In this document: in pieces, positions 7,472 through 13,305 of the stretch | Position numbering within the stretch: the stretch's first letter is position 1 | Layout: every line of letters starts with the position of its first letter | NCBI GenBank assembly: GCA_002369075.1 | Contig: DFEG01000002.1 | Coordinates: 30,634-50,894 of the forward strand | DNA length: 20,261 nt | Reading direction: 5' to 3' | DNA from: Bacteroidales bacterium UBA3808 | GTDB taxonomy: Bacteria; Bacteroidota; Bacteroidia; Bacteroidales; Paludibacteraceae | Notes under the pieces: model-generated | Databases searched by the model: none | What the model saw: only the letters and a program-made list of their open reading frames with translations | Told to the model about the DNA's origin: nothing | Position numbers and translations under genes: made by a program

Positions 7472-9231
7472 AAATCAAATAGTGTTAATTGAATACTCTC
7501 CGTTTCTGAATTAGTGTCACCGAAAGGGATCTCCTTTTTGTATAAAGCAGCATTATACAAATCAATCGCCTTTAAGGAAACGCGGGCAAATTGGCCATCT
7601 GGGTCTAGACCAAAATTTGGAAAGATTATACGATTGGGAACATATAAAGTATCGCTCTTCCCTAAATCCTTTGCATTACCTATGCGAGTGTAAATATATT
7701 GCGCTTTTCTTGCTATGTCAATCAACTTTAATACTATTTCTGTTTCTTTAGGAAATTTGTCTTGCTGAGATATGGAAAATACAATTGCTCTTGGTTCGGA
7801 GATAGGGGCTTTAAGACGTTTGGAAAACAGTATGATTAATTGTTCTAATAAGTTGTATACTTGTTTGCCTTCTTGTTGTGTACAATTGGGAACGATGTTT
7901 TCTAATCCTTGTTTTAGTTGTGTCCAAAAGTCTTTACTCCTTTTGCGGATAGTATCATTTTGTATGGCAGGTGATATGGATTTTATTAGAATCCCCTTTC
8001 CTTTCGTTTTTTTATTTCGTTGTTCACTAAGAGCGCTCTCATACATCCAATAGCATGGGTCTAACATATTTCGCACAATACCAGTAGAAACTGCTACTAT
8101 TGTTCTAAATCCAGAATATGGAGGGGTGTTCGCTTGTGAGCTTCGGTCTTTGAAATATAAAGCTCTTTGATACTTATACGCAAAATCACCAACAGCTTTT
8201 GTGTTGTCTCCGTATATTTCTTTCGCTTTTGCTATTGCAATTTGGTGATACTTCTCTAATTGTTTTTCAAAATCCTTATTAATAGGGAAGTATTCTATAG
8301 CTGATGTGTTTATCCCCGCTTTTTCCAATCTACGTTCTACAATAAGTGTCGAAAGATGATAAAAACTTGTTCTCTCATTTTGATATGCCTGTTCCATATC
8401 GACTGTAATGAAATCATGGCCTTCCAATATTGAGCCTCCGGAGGAAGTAACAAATGGAGGTCTTCCTACCTTTACTGTTGCGACTTTAAAACTAAACAAA
8501 GAATGATCGCGATATGCAATCCAGGAATTTAGAGTTTTTATCTGATATTCATTCATGTCATGTGCATCATCTATCATTAACATATAATGTGCATCTTTCA
8601 AACAATCTACTCGTTTTAACGAAAGAAGAAATGGCATTATAGTCGATGCAAAAGATAATGCATTATCATAAAAATTATCTGAATGGCGAGAGTTAATTTC
8701 CTTTTGTGAACGAATATTTTCTTTATTTACAAATTGTTTAATAGCTTCAAAATAATTACTTGAGGAATGGTCTAATTTTACATCCCACATATATTCTGCA
8801 GAACTATACAATTCATCCGAGAAAGGTTTAATATAGTCCACTAACTCATCAATGGCTTCCAAAGCATTAGCTATAGCATATAGAATAGACAGTACTAAAT
8901 AGTGCTCACATATAATGCTTTCTTTGTACGGCTCATTTATCAATAAATATTCTCTTTTTTGGAACAAAGGAGTATTACATGGGATATGAACTCCAATCCA
9001 TTTATAGGCATCATAACCGCTATCTTTCGCTATCTTGTGCTGAATCTTGAATGAGTTATATAATAATGTCATAGTTTTTCCAGATCCTCTCTCTCCTATT
9101 AAGAATACATTTTTTGTGGAGCGAATGAATCTTGAAAAATTATAATCTTCAATATAATAATCTATAATCTCCTCATCTGAGAGATTATTCGCAGCATCGT
9201 GGTCAAACGGATTTTTTAGTAGTTTATTCAT
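7468..9231 (-). CDS. ORC/CDC6-like P-loop ATPase, defence-associated
   Basis: The 587-aa protein is a probable ATP-driven switch. It opens with an NPFD...ADN-like lead-in typical of this ATPase group (7-20), Walker A GERGSGKT at 46-53 and Walker B YMLMIDDAHD at 216-225 with Asp221/Asp222. A strand VATVKVG at about 250-256 could be the sensor region. The C-terminal part includes LYVPNRIIFPNFGLD and GQFARVSLKA near 530-555, which I associate with uncharacterised ORC-CDC6-family ATPases of accessory islands. There are no transmembrane segments. It overlaps both neighbours by 4 nt (ATGA at 9228-9231 with the HD gene and at 7468-7471 with the CARF-like gene), implying coupled translation and probably a complex. 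It may recognise DNA or a phage product and control the HD or CARF-like partner; that is inference. Confidence 0.78.
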   Translation of the reverse strand: MNKLLKNPFDHDAANNLSDEEIIDYYIEDYNFSRFIRSTKNVFLIGERGSGKTMTLLYNSFKIQHKIAKDSGYDAYKWIGVHIPCNTPLFQKREYLLINEPYKESIICEHYLVLSILYAIANALEAIDELVDYIKPFSDELYSSAEYMWDVKLDHSSSNYFEAIKQFVNKENIRSQKEINSRHSDNFYDNALSFASTIMPFLLSLKRVDCLKDAHYMLMIDDAHDMNEYQIKTLNSWIAYRDHSLFSFKVATVKVGRPPFVTSSGGSILEGHDFITVDMEQAYQNERTSFYHLSTLIVERRLEKAGINTSAIEYFPINKDFEKQLEKYHQIAIAKAKEIYGDNTKAVGDFAYKYQRALYFKDRSSQANTPPYSGFRTIVAVSTGIVRNMLDPCYWMYESALSEQRNKKTKGKGILIKSISPAIQNDTIRKRSKDFWTQLKQGLENIVPNCTQQEGKQVYNLLEQLIILFSKRLKAPISEPRAIVFSISQQDKFPKETEIVLKLIDIARKAQYIYTRIGNAKDLGKSDTLYVPNRIIFPNFGLDPDGQFARVSLKAIDLYNAALYKKEIPFGDTNSETESIQLTLFDL

Positions 9232-10262
9232 GGCTGTTTTTTATTTTCGGATTGAATTTTTATTAATTGTTTTTGTAATTCAGAAATATCAATAGTGGGG
9301 TATCTATGTATTATTGTTTTTTCAATCTCATTATCTTGATTTTCATCTAAGCAATATTTGTCACATAGCGTTATTTTGGGTATGTCCAAATGTACAGGTT
9401 CCGTATCTATATAAAAATTCAATTGGGCTTCTGTTTCTTTAAAGTCATTTAATAAAGGAGAATAATACCTACAATATTTTCTTTCTGAATCTAATTTTAC
9501 AATTCTACTAAATACCATGGACATGACTTCTTCAAAGTTCAAATTCTTAGGTATAGGATAATTTATGTTATATGTTAACATTATTCTATTGTCGCTTTTG
9601 TCAATGGTTACTTCTACAATAGATGCGTAATAATGATATATTTCAGAGTCTTTGTCATATTTTTCATTTTCAAGCATGTATCGAGAAGTTCTTTGTTTTC
9701 CTTCTGCAAGCTCATCGGCAAACCTAATAATGCTTGCTATTTCTCTAGGACTCACTTTCTTCTCATAAATATATGTATGTGGCTCTACTATACCCAACGT
9801 GTCTCTTTTCCCATCTTGCGTTTTTCCACAATGAGCTTGTACGATAGACATAATTATACGTTTTTCAGTTTTGCTTGTGCTATCAACTACAATCTTGTTG
9901 TATATATCACTAATGTTTTCATTGTGTTTTTTTCTTCCATGTATATTTCCAACGTCATGTAAAAGGATGCCCATACATAATAAATACAAATCTATGGCAT
10001 TAAAATTTTCTACAGATTCTTTAATTTTCCCATTTTTGATTTCTTCGGTACGTATTAATTTCCAAGCATTATCTAAGACATTTTTGACATGTCGTCCAGA
10101 ATGATCTGTCAAAGAGTTTTCTACGCCTTTGATTTCGTCATATATGTTATCCGCTAGATATTGGCGAGCATGAGTATATTGCCCGATAAGTTCGTTACCA
10201 TGGCTTTCTTTTTTTAATAACTTAAACAAGTATTTTTCAATTTCTGTATCTTTCCAAATCAT
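9228..10262 (-). CDS. HD-domain phosphohydrolase-like protein
   Basis: The 344-aa protein carries a complete HD metal site: HSGRH (54-58), LLHDVGN with His102-Asp103, AHCG (His144) and FADELAEG with Asp183. HD proteins hydrolyse phosphoester bonds in nucleotides, cyclic dinucleotides or nucleic acids. The spacing and the D-E-L-A sequence resemble the HD-CE-type domains found beside or fused to ATPases. The C-terminal third (about 200-344) is unassigned and ends in a helical charged tail. It starts 6 nt after the M1 stop and overlaps the ATPase start by 4 nt. With all metal ligands in place it is probably an active enzyme. Candidate roles are making or destroying a signal read by the CARF-like protein, or depleting nucleotides during infection. 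The HD call is firm; substrate unknown. Confidence 0.85.
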   Translation of the reverse strand: MIWKDTEIEKYLFKLLKKESHGNELIGQYTHARQYLADNIYDEIKGVENSLTDHSGRHVKNVLDNAWKLIRTEEIKNGKIKESVENFNAIDLYLLCMGILLHDVGNIHGRKKHNENISDIYNKIVVDSTSKTEKRIIMSIVQAHCGKTQDGKRDTLGIVEPHTYIYEKKVSPREIASIIRFADELAEGKQRTSRYMLENEKYDKDSEIYHYYASIVEVTIDKSDNRIMLTYNINYPIPKNLNFEEVMSMVFSRIVKLDSERKYCRYYSPLLNDFKETEAQLNFYIDTEPVHLDIPKITLCDKYCLDENQDNEIEKTIIHRYPTIDISELQKQLIKIQSENKKQP

Positions 10263-10268
10263 AATAAA

Positions 10269-11333
10269 TTAACAATGCGTTAAAATTTGTTTAAAAACCG
10301 ATTGAGCTAACATCGGCGGTACAGCATTCCCTATTTGTTGCTGAATATCCATAAGAGTTCCTTTAAAAATAAATGTATCCGGAAAACTTTGTATTCGTGC
10401 TGCTTCACGAACTGATAATCCTCTATCCGTCCAAGGGTGGATCAGCATGTTTTTTCTATAATTAGAAATCACGACAGATGGTTTATCAGGCAATAAGCGC
10501 TTGTATATGCCGCTATGGCAATTTGTGCGGTCTTTGTAATTCTGCATTAACTCAGTAGGTATTGCTTCCCAATTTTGCCCTTGTTTAATATATTTGTAGC
10601 GTTCTACCACATAATCTGCATTGCACGAAACATAATTCTGTTTTGCAGACTTTGAACCTCTGCGCATCATTTGTGCATATTCGCTTGTTTTTGAAGCGGG
10701 GAGTCGATATGGCATTGTTTCCTCCATTTGACCATTCTCAAGAATAGGCAAATCGCTAATGGCATCTGCAACCGTGTATGTTTTTTCTTGTTTCTCGGGG
10801 AATGTAAAATCAATACCATGTCTGTTACCAACCATAATAAAACGATTGCGATGTTGTGGAACACCATAATCTGACGCCGTTAAGAGCGCGTCACTAACTT
10901 TATAACCGAGGTTTTCAAAACATTTCTTGACAAGATTTCTGATTTTCCCCTTCTCGAAACGCATGAAACCCTCTACATTCTCAAATAAGAACCAATCCGG
11001 ATTCAGGACGCTAACAAACCTGACAAACTCTTCAAACAAAGAATTATTCGGGTTTTGCATGTTACGGGTCACAGTATTGGAGGTTGAAAAGCCTTGGCAG
11101 GGCGGCCCTCCAAAAACGATTAATTGATCGTTTGGGTTGAGTTGCGGGAGATGCTCAAGCGGATTAATGTCATGAATATCCGCACACAATACCGGCGTGT
11201 CGGGGTGATTGAAACGGTATGTTTCGGCGGCACTCTTGTTGTTTTCAACAGCAAAAGCTATGTGCACACCTGCCATTTCTGCCCCCAAACTAAGGCCTCC
11301 GGCTCCACTAAATATATCTACTCCAACTAACAT
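10269..11333 (-). CDS. DNA (cytosine-5-)methyltransferase M1, first gene of the operon
   Basis: A 354-aa cytosine-5 DNA methyltransferase with motif I VDIFSGAGGLSLG (5-17), motif IV GGPPCQGFS with catalytic Cys79, motif VI ENV (118-120), motif VIII QHRNR (160-164), motif IX SVREAARIQSFPD and motif X QIGNAVPPMLAQ. The recognition domain is at about 190-290. The frame could be read from a TTG at 11345, but the ATG at 11333 is preferred: it begins right before motif I and leaves a roughly 20-nt leader after the promoter. M1 is separated from M2/M3 by four genes that are not standard restriction-modification genes. It may protect the host from a response carried out by those genes, or serve the downstream nuclease. 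It is the promoter-proximal gene, so it would be expressed first after transfer into a new host, which is a typical safety order. Confidence 0.96.
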   Translation of the reverse strand: MLVGVDIFSGAGGLSLGAEMAGVHIAFAVENNKSAAETYRFNHPDTPVLCADIHDINPLEHLPQLNPNDQLIVFGGPPCQGFSTSNTVTRNMQNPNNSLFEEFVRFVSVLNPDWFLFENVEGFMRFEKGKIRNLVKKCFENLGYKVSDALLTASDYGVPQHRNRFIMVGNRHGIDFTFPEKQEKTYTVADAISDLPILENGQMEETMPYRLPASKTSEYAQMMRRGSKSAKQNYVSCNADYVVERYKYIKQGQNWEAIPTELMQNYKDRTNCHSGIYKRLLPDKPSVVISNYRKNMLIHPWTDRGLSVREAARIQSFPDTFIFKGTLMDIQQQIGNAVPPMLAQSVFKQILTHC

Positions 11334-11361
11334 TGATTTTTGCAAAAAATAATTTTGGGCG

Positions 11362-11393
11362 CAAAGTTACAAAAAATATTTTATATATGCAAA
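11362..11393 (-). promoter_or_regulatory. Bacteroidetes-type promoter of the methyltransferase/defence operon
   Basis: On the minus strand a TTTG -33 element (11393-11390) is followed by a 20-nt A/T-rich spacer and TAACTTTG (11369-11362), matching the Bacteroidetes consensus TTTG-N19-21-TAnnTTTG. Transcription would start near 11355, giving a leader of about 20 nt before the M1 ATG at 11333. It is the only good promoter I see for the operon down to 16. Confidence 0.82.
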
Positions 11394-11403
11394 TTTATTT
11401 GCA
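11388..11403. promoter_or_regulatory. perfect 7+7 dyad over the -33 element, possible operator
   Basis: TGCAAAT-TT-ATTTGCA is a perfect inverted repeat that includes the -33 TTTG of the operon promoter. Its position would let a bound dimer block RNA polymerase. A nearly identical sequence (CAAATTTATTTGCA, 12035-12048) covers the -33 of the 119-aa gene promoter. It could also just be a strong A/T-rich promoter context; no regulator gene is identified here. Confidence 0.45.
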
Positions 11404-11448
11404 TTTAGGAATGGGATTTTCGGTTCGTAGGCGGGGTGAGGCTTGGCA

Positions 11449-11530
11449 GCCTGCGTCTTTTATCGCCCATGTATGGTCGATACTATGGAGAAAAGACGCA
11501 GGCAGGCTGTTTTGGAGAAAAGACGCAGGC
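11449..11530. repeat. inverted plus direct repeat with three GACGC cores
   Basis: GCCTGCGTCTTTT (11449-11461) is the exact reverse complement of AAAAGACGCAGGC (11491-11503). The 18-mer TGGAGAAAAGACGCAGGC occurs twice, at 11486-11503 and 11513-11530, with a 27-nt period. The element lies between the 119-aa gene stop and the defence promoter. The arms could form a hairpin with a 29-nt loop, but there is no T-run after the stem, so a terminator is doubtful. Confidence 0.8.
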
Positions 11531-11540
11531 TATATGTTTT

Positions 11541-11900
11541 TCATTCCCCTGCCTTCAGGGTGGAGATGATGAAGCCGCGGAGAGTGGTACAGAAATGGTT
11601 GTTCGGCTTGGGATTTTCGGGCGTAGGGGCATGGTGGCGGAAATGCTTGCGGTAGTCCGCATAACGCTTTTCCCACTCGGCACGCAGGGCGGGGTCTTTC
11701 AGAATGACAGACGCCTGTCTGACCGCTTCGCCGAAACTGGTGCGTGTCGCTCCCTGTTCCGCTGAGGCTGTGCCACGGAAAGGGTTGTCCAGGGCGTAAG
11801 CATGTGTTTGGCCGTTCCGCGTACGCAGAACGATACGGCTTTTCCGGCTCAGCTTGCCGCTGAACGATTCGAATTCAATACTGGGAATGACTTTAGACAT
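11541..11900 (-). CDS. conserved-looking small protein of unknown function
   Basis: The 119-aa soluble protein is basic near its start and amphipathic later. Visible segments are SGKLSRKSRIVLRTRNG (14-30, strand-like, rich in Arg/Lys), DNPFRG (38-43) and a helical stretch at about 56-88 (FGEAVRQASVILKD, then AEWEKRYADYRKHF). It ends with LRGFIISTL. No signal peptide, membrane segment or catalytic motif is seen. The pattern reminds me of an uncharacterised Bacteroidales family, but I cannot name it. Support for a real gene is good: a promoter with perfect 20-nt spacing lies about 107 nt upstream, the start ATG at 11900 is unambiguous, and the amino-acid make-up is protein-like. Its G+C is higher than that of the neighbouring island, closer to the core genes. 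It may bind nucleic acid given its basic N-terminus; that is a guess. Confidence 0.72.
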   Translation of the reverse strand: MSKVIPSIEFESFSGKLSRKSRIVLRTRNGQTHAYALDNPFRGTASAEQGATRTSFGEAVRQASVILKDPALRAEWEKRYADYRKHFRHHAPTPENPKPNNHFCTTLRGFIISTLKAGE

Positions 11901-11934
11901 AGGGTGGTGTAATTGTATTGTTTAGTAGGTTTTA

Positions 11935-11978
11935 TCGTCCGTATATCCTCCGTATATCGTCCGTAGATTGTGCGTAAA
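11935..11978. repeat. four 11-bp tandem repeats in the leader of the 119-aa gene
   Basis: On the plus strand the units are TCGTCCGTATA, TCCTCCGTATA, TCGTCCGTAGA and TTGTGCGTAAA, with an exact 11-bp period. They lie between the predicted transcription start (about 12000) and the ATG at 11900. In the mRNA they read as (T)ATACGGACGA-type units, one of which contains GGAGGA. A period near one helical turn suits a protein-binding array; a role in RNA or translation control is also possible. Confidence 0.7.
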
Positions 11979-12006
11979 TGTTACGACAGAGGAGGCTAAT
12001 CGGGTG

Positions 12007-12038
12007 CAAAGGTACTGCTTTTTTATGACATATACAAA
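12007..12038 (-). promoter_or_regulatory. Bacteroidetes-type promoter of the 119-aa gene
   Basis: On the minus strand TTTG (12038-12035), a 20-nt spacer and TACCTTTG (12014-12007) match the consensus. The -33 element sits in CAAATAAATTTG, the same context as at the defence operon promoter, and both -7 boxes run on into GCnCCC. Expected start of transcription is near 12000. Confidence 0.78.
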
Positions 12039-12114
12039 TTTATTTGCAAGAATAGGCCATTTTAGGCAGTGATAGGCCGGAATAGGCATACATAGACGAG
12101 ATAGGGAGGCTGTG

Positions 12115-12432
12115 CTCGCGGAAACAGCCGCGAGGGCTGGACAGGAGGGAAAGGGAGCGGGCGGATATAAAGGACGAAGGGAAGGAGAGAGGGCAGGAAA
12201 GGGCGGGCGATACAATCGCCCTGAAACTACCAAGAAAGGAGACTCGCGGAAACAGCCGCGAGGGCTAGACCGGAGGGAGAGAGGCTCGCGGAAACTGTCG
12301 CGAGAGCAGGACCGGCGGGAAAGGGAGGGGGCGGATATAAAGGACGAAGGGAAGGAGAGAGGACAGGAAAGGGCGGGCGATACAATCGCCCTGAAACTAC
12401 CAAGAAAGGAGACTCGCGGAAACAGCCGCGAG
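12115..12432. repeat. two tandem hairpin modules in purine-rich DNA
   Basis: A 20-nt hairpin CTCGCGGAAACAGCCGCGAG (7-bp stem, 6-nt loop) occurs at 12115-12134, 12243-12262 and 12413-12432. A variant at 12285-12304 keeps the stem through a G-T (G-U in RNA) pair. A second hairpin GGGCGATACAATCGCCC occurs at 12205-12221 and 12375-12391. Order: A-B-A, A'-B-A. The segment 12160-12270 recurs almost unchanged at 12330-12440, an offset of 170 nt. The plus strand between hairpins is strongly purine-rich. Because 170 is not a multiple of 3, the repeats fall in different frames, so the open frame here is not coding. It could be a structured RNA, a protein-binding array or an intergenic palindromic element. 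Confidence 0.85.
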
Positions 12433-12460
12433 GGCTAGACAGGAAGGAGAGGGAGCAAAG

Positions 12461-12540
12461 ATGGACATTTTGGCACGAAAGTGGACAATTTGGCACAGAG
12501 GTGGACAAAATGGCAGGGATGGTGGCACTGGCACGGAGAT
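12461..12540. repeat. 20-bp tandem repeat, possible IS21-like end remnant
   Basis: Three units with exact 20-nt period, ATGGACATTTTGGCACGAAA, GTGGACAATTTGGCACAGAG and GTGGACAAAATGGCAGGGAT, are followed by a degenerate fourth (GGTGGCACTGGCACGGAGAT). The shared core is TGGACAnnnTGGCA. Ends of IS21-family elements often carry several repeats of about this size and style, but no istA or istB is in the window. Confidence 0.7.
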
Positions 12541-12670
12541 TGCAATATTCAGGGTGAAAACGTTTAAAAGCGATCGGCTAAAGCATAAAACTCCTACAGA
12601 CCGCAAACAACGCAAGATTGTTTAACCTGGGTTTTCGGAATCAAAACAAGATGACGAAGCCCGCAAATTT

Positions 12671-12676
12671 AGGAGG
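12671..12676 (+). promoter_or_regulatory. ribosome binding site that fixes the hsp20 start
   Basis: AGGAGG lies 7 nt before the ATG at 12684. Such a full Shine-Dalgarno sequence is uncommon in Bacteroidetes and decides between this start and an upstream in-frame start at 12618, which lacks one. Confidence 0.85.
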
Positions 12677-12683
12677 ATTTATT

Positions 12684-13112
12684 ATGACACCTGCAATGTA
12701 TCGTAGAAACAGTTGGTTCCCAACAGTATTTGATGAGTTTCTGAACTCGGATCTGATGAACACCGTTAGTACAACCGCTCCGTCGGTTAACGTCAAAGAA
12801 ACCGAGAAAGCGTATATCGTTGAATTGGCAGCGCCGGGCGTAAAGAAAGAGTACTGCCGCGTTCATATCGATGAGGATCACAACCTGTGCGTCGCCATTG
12901 AGAACAAGTTTGAGCACAAAGAGGAAGACAAACACTCGCACTATCTGCGCCGCGAGTTCTCGTACACCAACTACGAGCAGAAATACAATCTGCCGGAAGA
13001 CGTGAACGAAGAAGAAATCAACGCCAAGGTAGAAGACGGTATTCTGACTATCGAACTGCCGAAAGTCCAGAAAGTAGAAGGCAAGACGACGAAACAGATT
13101 GAGATCAAGTAG
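12684..13112 (+). CDS. hsp20: small heat-shock protein (Hsp20/alpha-crystallin family)
   Basis: An ATP-independent holdase that binds unfolding proteins in the cytoplasm and passes them to Hsp70/ClpB-type refolding. The 142-aa protein has a short N-terminal arm (NSWFPTVFDEF, 9-19), an alpha-crystallin domain at about 33-128 (PSVNVKET, VELAAPGVKKE, LRREFSY, YNLPEDV) and the typical closing motif KVEDGILTIELPK (115-127). A Lys-rich tail follows and ends in IEIK. Length is normal for bacterial Hsp20. The frame extends upstream to 12618, but the ATG at 12684 has an AGGAGG 7 nt before it and yields the usual N-terminus. It is the only convincing plus-strand gene, stands alone, and is followed by a clear terminator. 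Heat or stress control is expected for the family; I found no CIRCE element, only a small AAACAA/TTGTTT dyad at 12605-12623. Confidence 0.95.
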   Translation: MTPAMYRRNSWFPTVFDEFLNSDLMNTVSTTAPSVNVKETEKAYIVELAAPGVKKEYCRVHIDEDHNLCVAIENKFEHKEEDKHSHYLRREFSYTNYEQKYNLPEDVNEEEINAKVEDGILTIELPKVQKVEGKTTKQIEIK

Positions 13113-13142
13113 TCGAAAGGTGCCTACGGGCACTCCGATAAA

Positions 13143-13163
13143 TGTCGAAAGTCGAAAGACAAA
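13143..13163 (+). repeat. short 7-nt repeat (AGTCGAA type) after hsp20
   Basis: Three units TGTCGAA, AGTCGAA and AGACAAA follow each other between the hsp20 stop and its terminator. The same unit makes up the array inside sufS (13514-13548), where it has the same orientation relative to the gene. Confidence 0.6.
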
Positions 13164-13170
13164 GCATCAG

Positions 13171-13200
13171 AAAACGGCAACCGAAAGGCTGCCGTTTTTT
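13171..13200 (+). terminator. Rho-independent terminator of hsp20
   Basis: AAACGGCA and TGCCGTTT form a stem around CC-GAAA-GG (one A/C mismatch), and the run TTTTTT follows directly. It is 59 nt after the hsp20 stop. The A-run on the other side means it could also work on the minus strand. Confidence 0.88.
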
Positions 13201-13204
13201 GGTG

Positions 13205-13282
13205 TTAGTAGTTCTCTGCCAGCAGTTGGAAATAACTCTGCGGATGGTTGCATACGGGGCACTCGTCCGGTGCCTGCTTGCT
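13205..13282 (-). pseudogene. rbr: rubrerythrin 3'-end remnant
   Basis: On the minus strand, a 25-residue tail beginning SKQAPDECPVC and ending in HPQSYFQLLAENY plus stop matches the C-terminus of Bacteroides-type rubrerythrin, including the second CxxC of the rubredoxin-like iron site and the hallmark AENY ending. Everything upstream (the diiron four-helix bundle and the first CxxC) is missing, and the sequence instead runs into the sufS 3' end within 25 nt. A TACCTTTG box (13300-13293) lies just upstream, so the old promoter may have been joined to the gene's tail by an internal deletion. Intact rubrerythrin reduces hydrogen peroxide; this piece cannot. Confidence 0.72.
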
Positions 13283-13305
13283 ATTTCGCCTGCAAAGGTA
13301 TGTTT

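Larger units (their letters stand above)
11901..12683. other. 783-nt gene-free region rich in repeats
   Basis: No convincing gene lies here. It holds the leader and promoter of the 119-aa gene (11901-12038), an unassigned stretch with several AGGC-containing words (about 12050-12110), the hairpin repeat modules (12115-12432) and the 20-bp tandem repeat (12461-12540). The leader of the heat-shock gene follows (about 12541-12683), with a small dyad AAACAA/TTGTTT at 12605-12623. I see no tRNA, and no Bacteroidetes-type promoter for the plus-strand gene. Confidence 0.75.

Noticed and set aside
11334..11345. TTG start for M1 four codons upstream
   Set aside because: ATG at 11333 starts directly before motif I and keeps a normal leader after the promoter.
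11449..11503. Terminator between the 119-aa gene and the defence promoter
   Set aside because: The stem is plausible but the loop is long (29 nt) and no T-run follows the closing arm on the minus strand.
12115..12432. CRISPR array
   Set aside because: Hairpin repeats are unevenly spaced (about 128 and 42 nt apart), the intervening sequence is itself repeated rather than unique, and no cas genes are present.
12112..12438. 108-codon plus-strand open frame, and minus-strand frames in the same region
   Set aside because: Low-complexity Gly/Arg/Glu or Pro/Ser translation; the underlying 170-nt repeat is out of frame, so there is no sign of coding selection.
12541..12683. CIRCE or Bacteroidetes-type promoter for hsp20
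   Set aside because: No TTAGCACTC-N9-GAGTGCTAA and no TAnnTTTG on the plus strand; only a weak AAACAA/TTGTTT dyad is present.
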